A stretch of DNA of 33,633 nt from Roseicyclus sp. (GCA_016763475.1 JAESTV010000103.1:1-33633); one strand, 5' to 3'. Counted from the stretch's first letter, positions 7,443-16,573 are shown. Notes: generated by a model from the sequence alone, not told the origin. Numbers and translations are program-made.

Positions 7443-10400
7443 CTATGCGACTGCCGCCAGCAAAGCCGCGTTGCCCCCGGCCGCCGTTGTATCGATACAT
7501 GTGTGCCGCTCCAGAACCAATCGCGGGCACGGATCAGCCTCGGTAATCAGCGGCAGGATCGGGCCACTCATCGCGGAAAGCGCAATGCAATAGGCGCGCG
7601 CCTCGGTTGGGTTGCCCCAAAAGATCAACGCATCAAACGGCGGCAACTCAGCCAATAGATCAGCCGCGAGGTCCGGGGCCAGAACCGGCGTGCAGCCGGT
7701 GGATAAGGCCGCTTTGGCCTGCACACGTGCGGCGTCCATTCCCGGCCCGGCACACAACACGCGGCCCCTTGGGTGAGTGGTCAGACGGTTGGTCTCTCCG
7801 GTTGGTCCCGGCAGGTCAATTGTGCTGAGGACGTGGTCATCTGCCACAGCCGCGCGCAAATTATGGGCAACGGCGGCGGCAGTGTTGATGGCGATATCGG
7901 ACCCTGTGCCAGACATCCCCGCCGCCACACCTTCCCCGTGTCGCGTGCCTTCCCCTTGTGGCATGCGGCAGAAGCGCGGCACATAGGACGGCCCGCCCGC
8001 TTTCGGACCGGTGCCGGAAAGCCCCTGCCCGCCAAAGGGTTGGCTCCCCACAATTGCACCAATCTGGTTGCGGTTTACGTAAAGGTTTCCGGCCTTGATG
8101 CGCCCGGTCACATCCGCGATCCGGTCGTCGATGCGGCTGTGGATGCCAAAGGTCAGCCCGTACCCCGTGGCGTTGATCTGGTTGATCACGGCATCCAACT
8201 CATCAGCCTTGAAGGTTGCGATATGCAGGACCGGACCAAACACCTCTTCCGCGATATCGGTGATCGCCCCAACCCGGATCGCGGTGGGGGGGATGAAGGT
8301 GCCCAATGCGGGTGCTTTCCCCTCGTGCATGATGCGGCCATCCCCACGCGCAGCCTCAATATGGGCGGCGATGCCGCCTTGGGCGCTGACGTCGATCACC
8401 GGCCCGATATCGGTGTCCAGCGCCCATGGGTTGCCCAGAGACATCTCATCCATCGCGCCGTAAAGCGCGGTCAGGAAGGCGTCTGCAATGTCCTCCTGAA
8501 CATAAAGGCAACGCAGTGCTGAACAGCGCTGCCCGGCCGAGCTGAAGGCGGACATGACAACGTCTTTCACCGCCTGTTCCGGCAACGCAGTGCTATCCAC
8601 GATCATCGCGTTCAAGCCGCCGGTTTCTGCGATCAACGGGGCCGAAGGCGTAAGGTTTGCGGCCATGGCGCGGTGGATGGCCTGGGCCGTGGCGGTGGAC
8701 CCGGTGAAGGCCACGCCATCAATACGAGGGTCCGAGGTCAGGGCTGCGCCAACCTCTGATCCCTCACCGGGAAGCAGGTGAAGGGCCATCAGCGGCACCC
8801 CCGCCTGATGCATCAAACCAACCACGCGGGCGGCGATAAGCGGCGTGGCCTCTGCCGGTTTGGCAAGCACAGCGTTCCCCGCGGCAAGGGCCGCCGCGAT
8901 CTGGCCGGTGAAAATCGCCAGCGGGAAGTTCCACGGCGAGATGCAGGTAACACGGCCCAACGCGGGGCCTGGCAGGTCCGCTATCCGCGCCCCATAGTAG
9001 CGCAGGAAATCGACGGCTTCGCGCAGCTCGGCCTCACAATCGGAAAGGGTTTTCCCGGCCTCTCGGGCAAGAAGCGCAAATAACTCGGGCGCATGCTCCT
9101 CGTAGAGGTCCGCGGCGCGGTTGAGGATCGCTGCGCGATCTGGCGCGTCCCACGGTGTTGCGGCTGCGATGGCGGCTTTGGCATCTTCCGCCGTCGCCAG
9201 TTGCACCTGCCCCACAATGTCGGATGGATCAGCCGGGTTCACAATATCAAGGGTTGGACCATGGGCTTCAATCCCGGTGGGCGCGGCCTGCCATTGCGCC
9301 GTGTGGAACGGCGCGCGGGCGATGTCGAGGCTGCGCAATGCGTCCGGATTCGACAGGTCATACCCAAGCGAATTTGGCCGCTCTGGCGCATAGAGGGCGG
9401 CGGGTTTTGTGACCGGAGTGGTGGGCTCTTCCAGGGTCAGAAACGGGTCAGCGGCAACCTCCTCAGGCAAGGTGGCCTCGTCCATGATCTTATGCACAAA
9501 CGAAGAATTTGCGCCGTTTTCCAAAAGCCTCCGAACCAGATAGGCCAGAAGATCGCGGTGCGCGCCAACCGGCGCATAGATCCGGCACCGGGTCATGTCT
9601 CCACGACGAACCTGCTCGTGCAGCGCCTCACCCATGCCATGTAAACGCTGAAACTCGAAGGCCTGAGGGTCATCTGCCATCTCCAGCACCGCGGCGACGG
9701 TATGGGCGTTGTGGGTCGCGAACTGCGGGTAAATGCGGTCGGTGCGGTCCAGCAGTTGCCGCGCGCAGCTAAGGTAGCTGACGTCAGTGGCGGCTTTTGC
9801 GGTGAACACCGGGAAACCGGGCAGACCTGCCACTTGGGCGCGCTTGATCTCGGTATCCCAATAAGCGCCTTTCACCAACCGCACCGTGATCCGGCGATCA
9901 AGGGCCTCGGCAAGCGCATAAAGCCAGTTGATCACCGGCGCGCTCTGTTTGCCGTAGGCTTGCACCACAACGCCAAAACCGTCCCAGCCAGACAGGCTTT
10001 CGTCGCGCAGAACCGCTTCGATCACGTCCAGCGACAGCTCAAGCCTGTCCGCTTCTTCGGCGTCGATGCTGAACCCCATCTGCGCGGCTTTGGCAGATTG
10101 CGCCAATTCCAACACACGCGGCACCAACTCGGCCAGCACCCGGTCACGTTGCGCTTCCTCGTAACGGGGAAACAGCGCCGAGAGTTTGACGGAGATGCCG
10201 GGGTTCTGGTGGATATCCCTAGTGGTGCAATGGTTCGCCAGATGGGCGATGGAACTGGCATAGGAGGTGTGGAACTGGCGGGCTTCCTCAGCCGTTACTG
10301 CGGCCTCCCCCAACATGTCGTAGCTGTAAGTATACCCTTGCGCCGCACGATCCGCGCCACGTTTCACGGCCTGCTGGATCGTTTCACCCAATACAAACTG

Positions 10401-10907
10401 ATTGCCCATCTCCTTCATGGCGCGACGGGTGGCGGCGCGGATTACCGGCTCACCCAACCGCTTCACAGCCCCCTTCAGGGTGCCCGCAATCCCGGCGCCA
10501 TCCTCATTCGACAACACACGCCCCGTCAGCATCAGCGCAAGCGTTGATGCGTTCACCAGACCGGATTTCGACTTGCCCCGGTGGCCGGACCATTGCGCAG
10601 GCACGATCTTATCCTCAATCAACGCATCAACCGTGGCATCATCAGGCACCCGCAACAGCGCTTCGGCCAATCGCATCAGTGCCAACCCCTCCGCGCTGGA
10701 CAGGCCGTATTCGGCCAAAAACACCTCCATCAACCCACCGCGATCCTCTGCCCGGATCTCCGCCACCATTCGGGTGGCGCGACGGGAGGCAATCTGCCGG
10801 GTATCCACGTCGATCGGGTGCGCCGCGCGCAGGCGAGCCAGCGCCGCGCTGTCCTCTTCAAGATACGCGGCAGCGATGGATTGGCGGAATGTGATGAGAT
10901 CAGACAT
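7443..10907 (-). CDS. putA: Bifunctional proline dehydrogenase / delta-1-pyrroline-5-carboxylate dehydrogenase PutA
   Basis: This enzyme oxidises proline to glutamate in two steps: an FAD proline dehydrogenase and an NAD P5C dehydrogenase, with channelled intermediate. It has 1154 residues. The PRODH barrel spans about 165-475 (GFSIDAEEADRLELSLD, RLVKGAYWD, YLVRRLLENGANSSFV). The aldehyde dehydrogenase domain spans about 550-985, with SPWNFPLAIFTGQ, FTGSTAT, E761 in ETGG and catalytic C795 in SAGQRCSALR. A C-terminal domain of about 150 residues follows, as in the longer PutA forms. The N-terminus lacks the ribbon-helix-helix seen in E. coli, so this PutA is not its own repressor. ATG 10907 has AGGAGG 10 bases upstream. 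It is divergent from putR. Confidence 0.97.
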   Translation of the reverse strand: MSDLITFRQSIAAAYLEEDSAALARLRAAHPIDVDTRQIASRRATRMVAEIRAEDRGGLMEVFLAEYGLSSAEGLALMRLAEALLRVPDDATVDALIEDKIVPAQWSGHRGKSKSGLVNASTLALMLTGRVLSNEDGAGIAGTLKGAVKRLGEPVIRAATRRAMKEMGNQFVLGETIQQAVKRGADRAAQGYTYSYDMLGEAAVTAEEARQFHTSYASSIAHLANHCTTRDIHQNPGISVKLSALFPRYEEAQRDRVLAELVPRVLELAQSAKAAQMGFSIDAEEADRLELSLDVIEAVLRDESLSGWDGFGVVVQAYGKQSAPVINWLYALAEALDRRITVRLVKGAYWDTEIKRAQVAGLPGFPVFTAKAATDVSYLSCARQLLDRTDRIYPQFATHNAHTVAAVLEMADDPQAFEFQRLHGMGEALHEQVRRGDMTRCRIYAPVGAHRDLLAYLVRRLLENGANSSFVHKIMDEATLPEEVAADPFLTLEEPTTPVTKPAALYAPERPNSLGYDLSNPDALRSLDIARAPFHTAQWQAAPTGIEAHGPTLDIVNPADPSDIVGQVQLATAEDAKAAIAAATPWDAPDRAAILNRAADLYEEHAPELFALLAREAGKTLSDCEAELREAVDFLRYYGARIADLPGPALGRVTCISPWNFPLAIFTGQIAAALAAGNAVLAKPAEATPLIAARVVGLMHQAGVPLMALHLLPGEGSEVGAALTSDPRIDGVAFTGSTATAQAIHRAMAANLTPSAPLIAETGGLNAMIVDSTALPEQAVKDVVMSAFSSAGQRCSALRCLYVQEDIADAFLTALYGAMDEMSLGNPWALDTDIGPVIDVSAQGGIAAHIEAARGDGRIMHEGKAPALGTFIPPTAIRVGAITDIAEEVFGPVLHIATFKADELDAVINQINATGYGLTFGIHSRIDDRIADVTGRIKAGNLYVNRNQIGAIVGSQPFGGQGLSGTGPKAGGPSYVPRFCRMPQGEGTRHGEGVAAGMSGTGSDIAINTAAAVAHNLRAAVADDHVLSTIDLPGPTGETNRLTTHPRGRVLCAGPGMDAARVQAKAALSTGCTPVLAPDLAADLLAELPPFDALIFWGNPTEARAYCIALSAMSGPILPLITEADPCPRLVLERHTCIDTTAAGGNAALLAAVA

Positions 10908-11029
10908 GGCGTGGCAGCCTCCTGCACGGGGGTAATGGCGCTGCATAGCACACCAACAAAAGACGATTTGCCCAATGAGAGCCGCCTGGTTAGATGTTCA
11001 CACTGAAATTTGTGCAAGGATCGGCCATA
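10908..11029. promoter_or_regulatory. Divergent putA / putR control region
   Basis: This 122-base spacer should carry both promoters and the PutR site. An imperfect inverted repeat, CACA-N8-TGTG, lies at 10999-11014 around an A/T-rich centre (GAAATT), the general shape of an Lrp-family box. It sits close to the putR start, which would suit autoregulation. The match is short and the assignment tentative. Confidence 0.35.
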
Positions 11030-11509
11030 ATGTTAAAAAAAGCACCTCGAATCAGTTCACTTGACGCCGCTGATATGCGAATCCTCAGCGTTCTGGCGCG
11101 TAACGGGCGCATTTCGGTGACCGAGCTTGCAAGCTCGGTCGGGTTGTCAAAAACCCCTTGTCAGACCCGGATGAAACGCTTGCAGGAGCAGGGGTATATT
11201 CAGGGCTTTCGCGCTGTGCTGGACCCGGCCCGCCTTGGTCTGGCCCATGTCGCCTTTGTGGAGGTCCGCCTGTCAGACACCCGCGAGCCGGCGCTGCGCG
11301 CATTTAACGAGGCCGCCCGCGCGGTGCCCGAGATCGAGCAATGCCACATGATCGCAGGTGCGTTTGATTATCTGCTCAAGGTGCGGTCCACCGATATCAC
11401 CGATTATCGCCGGGTTTTGGGTGAGGTGATCAGCCGCCTGCCCCATGTGGCGGCAACATCCACCCATGTCTCGATGGAGGCGGTGAAGGACGAGAACGGA
11501 TTGTCCTGA
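11030..11509 (+). CDS. putR: Lrp/AsnC-family regulator, PutR-type proline-responsive activator
   Basis: This is a transcription factor of 159 residues. The N-terminal winged HTH (about 10-60) reads SSLDAADMRILSVLARNGRIS then VTELASSVGLSKTPCQTRMKRL. A C-terminal RAM ligand-binding domain (about 75-150) contains VAFVEVRLSD and CHMIAGAFDYLLKVRSTD. PutR of Agrobacterium and Rhodobacter is an Lrp-type activator divergent from putA, and both family and arrangement match here. ATG 11030 is preferred because AAGGA lies 9 bases upstream; an in-frame ATG at 10994 would add 12 residues that other Lrp proteins lack. Confidence 0.9.
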   Translation: MLKKAPRISSLDAADMRILSVLARNGRISVTELASSVGLSKTPCQTRMKRLQEQGYIQGFRAVLDPARLGLAHVAFVEVRLSDTREPALRAFNEAARAVPEIEQCHMIAGAFDYLLKVRSTDITDYRRVLGEVISRLPHVAATSTHVSMEAVKDENGLS

Positions 11510-11681
11510 GGCGTCATGGGGCAAATCGGAGCCACGGATCTGATGCAAAACGCAGGCAAGTTGGAAGGGGGCGGCCTTCTCCACATTTCCCAATTCAGGA
11601 AGGGCGCAAAAGGCTTCTGATCACAAGACTTGCCAACGCCGCGCGGACACGCAACTTAATTGCCCTAACTGCGGGGGAACA
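11510..11681 (+). promoter_or_regulatory. Non-coding gap before the flavin oxidoreductase, presumed promoter
   Basis: These 172 bases hold no supported ORF. The end is A/T-richer than its surroundings (CAACTTAATTGCCCTAACT near 11652-11670) and GGGGGAA is placed as a ribosome site before the ATG at 11682. I see no clear -35/-10 pair or strong terminator for putR. The promoter role is by position only. Confidence 0.3.
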
Positions 11682-12902
11682 ATGATGGTCAAAGCAACAT
11701 TTGAGGCAGTGCCCGCGCGGGCGAGTTATGACGTGGTGATTGTGGGCGGCGCGATCATGGGATCGTCAACGGCGTGGTTCCTGAGCGACAATCCGGATTT
11801 CAACGGCTCGGTTTTGGTGGTGGAGCGTGACCCGTCGTATGAGTGGTGTTCGACCGCACACAGCAATTCTTGCATGCGACAGCAATTCTCGACCGAGTTG
11901 AATATCCGCATCAGCCAATTCGCCGCCGATTTCGTGAACAACTTACGCGAGAATATGGGCGGGGATGAGCGAATTCCTGATCTGGCGATCCAGTCTTTCG
12001 GCTACCTGTATCTGGCCGATACCAATGACTTTGCGGACACCCTGCGGTCCAACCAGAAGATACAGAAGGCAGCCGGTGTCGCCACACAATTGATGACCCC
12101 TGACCAGATCCTTGAGGCGTATCCATTTTATAACGTCGATGATGTCGTGCTGGGGTCGATCAACAAGGTGAACGAGGGCTATTGGGACGGCGCGACAGTT
12201 TTTGACTGGTGGAAACGGCAGGCCCGTGAGCGCGGCGTGGAATACGTCGCCAACGAGGTGGTTACGATGACACGTTCTGCCAATCGGATCGACTCAGTAA
12301 CGCTGAAAACCGGCGAGACCATCACCTGCGGGCAGGTTGTGAACGCCTCTGGCCCCCGTGCGGCAGCAACCGCTGCGATGGCTGGGGTCACCCTGCCGGT
12401 GGAACCGCGCAAGCGCTATTCCTACATCTTCAAGGCTGAACAACCGCTGGACCGGGTTCTGCCCCTGACCATTGACCCCTCAGGTGTCCATATGCGTGAA
12501 ATCGGCGGCGGCACCTATTTGGCCGGTGGCCATCCGGGCCATGACCCGGCAGTGGCCTTCGACGATTTCACCATGGATCATGGATTCTGGCTCGATCATG
12601 TCTGGCCGATCATCGCCACCCGCATCCCGGCGTTTGAGGCGGTGAAAGTGCAGTCCGAATGGGCCGGGCACTACGCCTTCAACACCTTCGATCAGAACGC
12701 CATCATCGGGCCGCACCCGGAGGTGCCAAATTTCTTGCTGCTCAACGGCTTTTCCGGCCATGGCTTGCAGCAATCCCCCGCCATGGGGCGCGGCATGGCG
12801 GAGGTGCTGACCTACGGCGAATTCCGCAGCCTTGACCTTGGCCCGTTTTCCTATGACCGGATTACGAAATCCGATCCCATCCCAGAGACCGCAATAATCT
12901 GA
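11682..12902 (+). CDS. FAD-dependent oxidoreductase, DAO / sarcosine-oxidase-like family
   Basis: This is a 406-residue flavoprotein of the glycine/D-amino-acid oxidase class, which oxidises C-N bonds of amino acids or amines. The N-terminal Rossmann segment YDVVIVGGAIMGSSTAWFLS is followed by the FAD-ribose acidic residue in VLVVERD. Later segments are VVNASGPRAA (FAD contact) and, near the C-terminus, WAGHYAFNTFDQNAIIGPHP and LLNGFSGHGLQQSPAMGRGMAEV. These fit the single-subunit, FOXRED1-like branch. No signal peptide is visible. It is followed after 13 bases by the uronate-dehydrogenase-like gene, so the two are probably co-transcribed. The substrate is unknown. Confidence 0.88.
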   Translation: MMVKATFEAVPARASYDVVIVGGAIMGSSTAWFLSDNPDFNGSVLVVERDPSYEWCSTAHSNSCMRQQFSTELNIRISQFAADFVNNLRENMGGDERIPDLAIQSFGYLYLADTNDFADTLRSNQKIQKAAGVATQLMTPDQILEAYPFYNVDDVVLGSINKVNEGYWDGATVFDWWKRQARERGVEYVANEVVTMTRSANRIDSVTLKTGETITCGQVVNASGPRAAATAAMAGVTLPVEPRKRYSYIFKAEQPLDRVLPLTIDPSGVHMREIGGGTYLAGGHPGHDPAVAFDDFTMDHGFWLDHVWPIIATRIPAFEAVKVQSEWAGHYAFNTFDQNAIIGPHPEVPNFLLLNGFSGHGLQQSPAMGRGMAEVLTYGEFRSLDLGPFSYDRITKSDPIPETAII

Positions 12903-12915
12903 AAGAGGCCCACAC

Positions 12916-13746
12916 ATGTTGAAGAAAATTGTCCTGACAGGGGCCGCCGGCCGCCTTGGCACCATTCTGCGCCCGGCGCTTGCTGCCATGTGCGACACGC
13001 TGGTGAGCATGGATATTGTGGAGAGCGTCGAAGGCGTGGCCGCAAATGAAACATACGTGAAAGCTGATGTGGCTGATTACGCCGCCGTTGCCGCCCTGAT
13101 GGACGGAGTCGAGATGGTCTGCCATTTTGGCGCGATTGTGGACGAAGGCCCGTTTGAGGAACTGCTCGGGCCAAACTTCATTGGCTCGTACAACGTCTGG
13201 GAAAGCGCCTTCAAAGCGGGTGCGCGGCGGATCATCCATGCGTCTTCGATCCACGTCGTTGGTATGCACCCGCGCCAATCCCGTATCGGGATCGACGCCG
13301 AACACCGCCCAGACAGCTTCTATGGCCTCGCCAAGTGCTTCACCGAAGATCTGGGCCGGATGTATTGGGACAAACGCGGGCTGGAATCGGTGCATTTGCG
13401 GATTCTGTCCTGCGCCCCGGCCAAGAATTCCCGCGCATTGGGCACCTGGTTAAGTGATGGCGACATGGTGCAATTGGTCCAGCGCTCTATCGACACACCG
13501 ACAACGGGCTTCGCTGTGATCTATGGGGTGTCCGACAACGACCGCAGCCCGGTGGATAACTCAAAGGCGGCGTTCCTTGGCTATCGCCCCAAGGACAACG
13601 CCGAACAGTTTGCGGCAGATATCCTTGCGTCTGAGGGGGCCGGTGATCCCACCGACGTCTCGCAAATGGTCCACGGCGGGCCGTTTGGCACCGTGCCCCT
13701 TGGCCAGAGTGGCGCCGCCGCTGCCGCGAAGGGCAACGATGACTGA
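12916..13746 (+). CDS. NAD-dependent epimerase/dehydratase, uronate dehydrogenase-like
   Basis: This is an extended short-chain dehydrogenase of 276 residues. It has the NAD motif TGAAGRLG (8-15), D51 in ADVADY, S110/S111 in HASSIHVVG and the catalytic pair Y136-x3-K140 in YGLAKCFTEDLGRMYWDK. The order and spacing closely follow bacterial uronate dehydrogenase (Udh), which oxidises glucuronate or galacturonate to the aldarolactone; the C-terminal FLGYRPKDNAEQF is also Udh-like. A GAGG site precedes the ATG. No other uronate pathway gene is present. The companion oxidoreductase, monooxygenase and cupins suggest a different, perhaps sugar-acid-like or cyclic alcohol, substrate. The last codons and stop are part of a tandem repeat. 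Confidence 0.82.
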   Translation: MLKKIVLTGAAGRLGTILRPALAAMCDTLVSMDIVESVEGVAANETYVKADVADYAAVAALMDGVEMVCHFGAIVDEGPFEELLGPNFIGSYNVWESAFKAGARRIIHASSIHVVGMHPRQSRIGIDAEHRPDSFYGLAKCFTEDLGRMYWDKRGLESVHLRILSCAPAKNSRALGTWLSDGDMVQLVQRSIDTPTTGFAVIYGVSDNDRSPVDNSKAAFLGYRPKDNAEQFAADILASEGAGDPTDVSQMVHGGPFGTVPLGQSGAAAAAKGNDD

Positions 13747-13795
13747 ACCCGCCTCTGGCGTGATGACTGAACACGCCTCTGGCGTGATGACTGAT
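13738..13795. repeat. 24-bp tandem repeat across the stop codon of the uronate-dehydrogenase-like gene
   Basis: Two copies of a 24-base unit (13738-13761 and 13762-13785, one base different) and ten bases of a third (13786-13795) start inside the CDS. Each copy contains GATGACTGA, so TGA recurs in the same frame three times, 24 bases apart. Each unit has the hairpin CGCC TCT GGCG. The flanks AACCCGCC and GGCGTGATG are shared with the 31-bp array at 7291-7414. A further small hairpin (CCCG-N5-CGGG) lies at 13801-13813. The array fills the gap before the convergent cupin gene. Confidence 0.93.
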
Positions 13796-13815
13796 CTCAT
13801 CCCGTCGTTCGGGGC

Positions 13816-14265
13816 CTATTCGTTGGCCTCGGGCGGCAGGAAATCCACATCATGGTCAGCCGAGACTTTCACAATCGCCTCCACATCCGTCATGTTGTGC
13901 AATTCCTCAAACAGGTCTTTCAACTTGCCCATGGGTGAGACCCAGAACAGCGCGCGGCACGGGGCATCGGACTTGTTGAAATAGCCGTGGGGGATGCCGC
14001 GCGGCATGCGCACGAGGTCACCGGCGCGGGCCTTGGTCCAGACACCGTCCAGCTTCAGGTCCAATTCACCTTCTTGCACAAGAATGAACTCATCCTGGGT
14101 GGGATGAACGTGGACCGGCACAAAGTCGCCGGGGTTTGAGTTGGTCTCAAACGCGAAGGTGCTTTCGCAGACGGCTTTGGGGAAATAGGTCTGACCCAGA
14201 ATGTTCCAGGTTGTTTCCTTATAGCCCAGTCCGTTTTGTGTGATGCCCTTTTCGAGGTCTTTCAT
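13816..14265 (-). CDS. Cupin-domain protein (first of two paralogues)
   Basis: This is a small single-domain cupin of 149 residues. The first metal motif is complete: H52-x-H54-PTQDE59 in VHVHPTQDEFILVQEGELDL. The second motif supplies H93 in RMPRGIPHGYFN. It therefore probably binds a divalent metal and may be an isomerase, a dioxygenase-like enzyme or a ligand-binding protein. It shares start (EKGIT), core (NILGQTYFPK / HPTQDE) and C-terminus (HDVDFLPP) with the cupin at 16574-17026, so the two arose by duplication. Its ATG overlaps the stop of the upstream hydrolase (ATGA). It is the last gene of the minus-strand operon. The function is unknown. Confidence 0.85.
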   Translation of the reverse strand: MKDLEKGITQNGLGYKETTWNILGQTYFPKAVCESTFAFETNSNPGDFVPVHVHPTQDEFILVQEGELDLKLDGVWTKARAGDLVRMPRGIPHGYFNKSDAPCRALFWVSPMGKLKDLFEELHNMTDVEAIVKVSADHDVDFLPPEANE

Positions 14266-15080
14266 GGCATGTCCTCCTTGGATCCAATGAGCGATTTTGT
14301 GATCGGGCTAGTTGGGTCTTTCAGCCCTTCGATCACAGTGAAATGGTTGTGACTGCCGTCGATCCGGCATCTGGTTCGCGCGCCCAACCCGTCCCACATC
14401 ATCGCCAATAGCCGCGCTTGCCGGATGAACTCCGGCAATTCACCGCCACCAGCCCAGGTTGTCAGGTTGGTGCGGGGCCGGGGCATATGCAGGACCGCGC
14501 TTTCGCGTGCGGCCTCAACAGTGTCCAGATGCAGGGTTTCGTTCATCTTGGTCTGCAACAGCGGGCGCAGATCGTGCAGGCCCGAGATCGACAACGTGTG
14601 GCTGATCCGCGCCAGTGTGGCCTCGTCCAGGGGGCTGTCATCGCAGAGCATCCTGCTGACCAGATGCCCACCTGCCGAATGGCCTGACAGCCGGATCGGG
14701 CCATCAACCCGCCCGGCGGCCACCATCACAGCCCGCGCAATCTGCCCGGTCATAACGCCAATCCGCGCCTCGGGCGCCAAGGTGTAACTTGGCAGGCACA
14801 CCGCCCAGCCCTGCACCCGTGCGCCCTCCGCAAAATCGGTCCAGAACGACTTGTCGAGCCGCATCCAGTACCCGCCATGGACAAACACCGCGAGGCCCTT
14901 GGGTGGGCCCTCGGGCCAGACCAGATCGAAGCGTTCGCGCGGGTGGTCCCCGTAGGGGATGTCCTCCTCTACCGGCGCGGTGGCGCGATACTCCGCCGCC
15001 CGCGCCGCCCAAAACGCGGGCAACGCGCCAGAGCCTTCAACATGGGCCATATTGTTAAACGCCGCGTCCCAATCCCGCAT
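14262..15080 (-). CDS. Alpha/beta hydrolase, kynurenine formamidase / BD-FAE-like
   Basis: This is a cytoplasmic serine hydrolase of 272 residues without signal peptide. It has the oxyanion motif HGGYW at 68-72, nucleophile S135 in LSGHSAGGHL, an acidic residue probably E214 in GGGELPEFIRQ, and the histidine in GSHNHFTVIEGL (H246 most likely). This set is typical of arylformamidases (kynurenine formamidase, KynB-like) and related carboxylesterases. It starts three bases after the monooxygenase stop, and its end overlaps cupin 1. Next to an FMO/Baeyer-Villiger-type enzyme, ester or formamide hydrolysis of the oxygenation product is an attractive role, but this is inferred. No other kynurenine pathway gene is nearby. 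Confidence 0.85.
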   Translation of the reverse strand: MRDWDAAFNNMAHVEGSGALPAFWAARAAEYRATAPVEEDIPYGDHPRERFDLVWPEGPPKGLAVFVHGGYWMRLDKSFWTDFAEGARVQGWAVCLPSYTLAPEARIGVMTGQIARAVMVAAGRVDGPIRLSGHSAGGHLVSRMLCDDSPLDEATLARISHTLSISGLHDLRPLLQTKMNETLHLDTVEAARESAVLHMPRPRTNLTTWAGGGELPEFIRQARLLAMMWDGLGARTRCRIDGSHNHFTVIEGLKDPTSPITKSLIGSKEDMP

Positions 15081-15083
15081 CAG

Positions 15084-16571
15084 CTACCCCGCCTGATATT
15101 GCGGCGCGGATGCCAGAAATGTCCCATAAGCTGCCGCATTCGGATAGCGGAACTGTTCTGCCAATGGGTTGGCGCGTTTGCGTTTGGATGCCCCCATATC
15201 TGCCAACAACTCATCAAAATGTTTGAAGTGGAACGGGGCTGAACACAGGCCACCATAGACTTGCGCCGCGGGCCTTTCGTTGCGTTTCCAATCCAGCATC
15301 ATGTCGATGTTGGCGTTGACCTCCGCCTCTGTCGGCATCTGCGGAAATTGCCGATCCGCATATCGCACCAGCCAATTGGCGATCAATTCAGCTGACAGGA
15401 CAGTGGCGAAGTTGGAGTTGAAGCCGACAAATCCCATATCGGGCAGGTCCGGGTTCACGGACAGTCGGTAGACCCGGTACTGGCCGTCTTCCTCGATCAA
15501 CTTGTTCTGGAACTGTTCCGGCAGGAACGGCACGCCAAGCGTCCAACCCACCGCAAGCACTGCGATATCACACGGCACAACCTCACCCGAGCTCAGCCGC
15601 AAACCATCGTCACCGTAGCTGTCAAAGGTGCCCCGCGCGGTTGTGATCGTTCCGTCATTCAGACATTCAAAGAACCCCGGCGTCACCAGGGGAAGCGAAC
15701 ACGACACCGCCTTTTCGATCGGCTGATCGGGCAGCATCCCATGTTTCTTCAGACCCAGTTGCAGCTTCAGTATCGTCTCCAGGCCGCGGAAGTTCACCCA
15801 CACCATTGGCTTCAGCACCGCCGCAATCACCCGCTGCAATGGCGACTTGCCCCATTGGTTAAACTGCTGCTCCTGCGCCCGCATGTAGAGCAGGTTCTTG
15901 AAGTTGATCCCGCCCACATAATACGGCACCCGCCAGACGTTTTCGCGGTACACCATCCGCACCGATTTCGCGCCGTTCTGCGCTGCATTCACCGCGATGT
16001 CGGTGGCGGATTTGGAGCCGCCAAGCACAACCACATCTTTGCCCTCAACAATCAAGGGATCGGTGTAGTCAGACGAATGCATCACCTGCCCGCCACGGGC
16101 TTCAAACGCCGCCTGCCCCGGATGGGTGATGATGGTCTTTTCCGAAAACTGGCCCGTGCAGACCGAAACAAAATCGAAATCCTCGGTCCGGGAATGCCCC
16201 CCGGCCTCAATTGTCAGGGTCCATCCGGGCGCGCCGTCGGCACGGCGATCCATCGAGGTAACGGATGTGTTCAACCGGAACAGCCGTGCAAGGTTATGTT
16301 TGTCGGCGTAAGAATGCAGATAGGCGTGGACCTGCGGACCTTTGGGCCATTCCGGGTATTCGGAGGGCATCGGGTGATCGGTGTAACAATAGAGGTCCTT
16401 GGGTGATTGGGTCTGCACATCGGGATAGCTGCGCGACAACTCCCACACGCCGCCAAAATCATGGCTGCGCTCAAACCCGACAACCCGGTGGCCACGTTCG
16501 TCAAACGCCTTGGCCGCCGCCAATCCGCTGACCCCGCCGCCAATTACGGCGACCTTTTTGCGTGATGCCAT
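15084..16571 (-). CDS. Flavin-containing monooxygenase (FMO / Baeyer-Villiger class B type)
   Basis: This is an NAD(P)H-dependent flavin monooxygenase of 495 residues. The FAD site is KVAVIGGGVSGLAAAKAF at the N-terminus, followed by ERSHDFGGVWELSRSYP. An FMO-like signature QVMHSSDYTDP leads into the NADP site DVVVLGGSKSATDIAVNAA. A third conserved region is AVLAVGWTLGVPFLPE. It may insert oxygen into N, S or ketone substrates. ATG 16571 has GGAGG 7 bases upstream. An ATG two codons earlier (16577) would give a classic ATGA overlap with the cupin 2 stop but sits only one base from that site. The gene is the second of the minus-strand operon. The substrate is unknown. Confidence 0.87.
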   Translation of the reverse strand: MASRKKVAVIGGGVSGLAAAKAFDERGHRVVGFERSHDFGGVWELSRSYPDVQTQSPKDLYCYTDHPMPSEYPEWPKGPQVHAYLHSYADKHNLARLFRLNTSVTSMDRRADGAPGWTLTIEAGGHSRTEDFDFVSVCTGQFSEKTIITHPGQAAFEARGGQVMHSSDYTDPLIVEGKDVVVLGGSKSATDIAVNAAQNGAKSVRMVYRENVWRVPYYVGGINFKNLLYMRAQEQQFNQWGKSPLQRVIAAVLKPMVWVNFRGLETILKLQLGLKKHGMLPDQPIEKAVSCSLPLVTPGFFECLNDGTITTARGTFDSYGDDGLRLSSGEVVPCDIAVLAVGWTLGVPFLPEQFQNKLIEEDGQYRVYRLSVNPDLPDMGFVGFNSNFATVLSAELIANWLVRYADRQFPQMPTEAEVNANIDMMLDWKRNERPAAQVYGGLCSAPFHFKHFDELLADMGASKRKRANPLAEQFRYPNAAAYGTFLASAPQYQAG

Positions 16572-16573
16572 GT

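Noticed and set aside
7443-10907. PutA acting as its own repressor
   Set aside because: The N-terminus has no ribbon-helix-helix segment; the adjacent Lrp-type PutR accounts for regulation.
12916-13746. A complete uronate degradation pathway
   Set aside because: Only the Udh-like dehydrogenase is present; lactonase, dehydratase and aldarate genes are absent, so a uronate substrate is not asserted.
14262-15080. Kynurenine pathway gene kynB
   Set aside because: The fold and motifs fit the formamidase class, but no tryptophan dioxygenase or kynureninase gene is near, so the symbol is not assigned.
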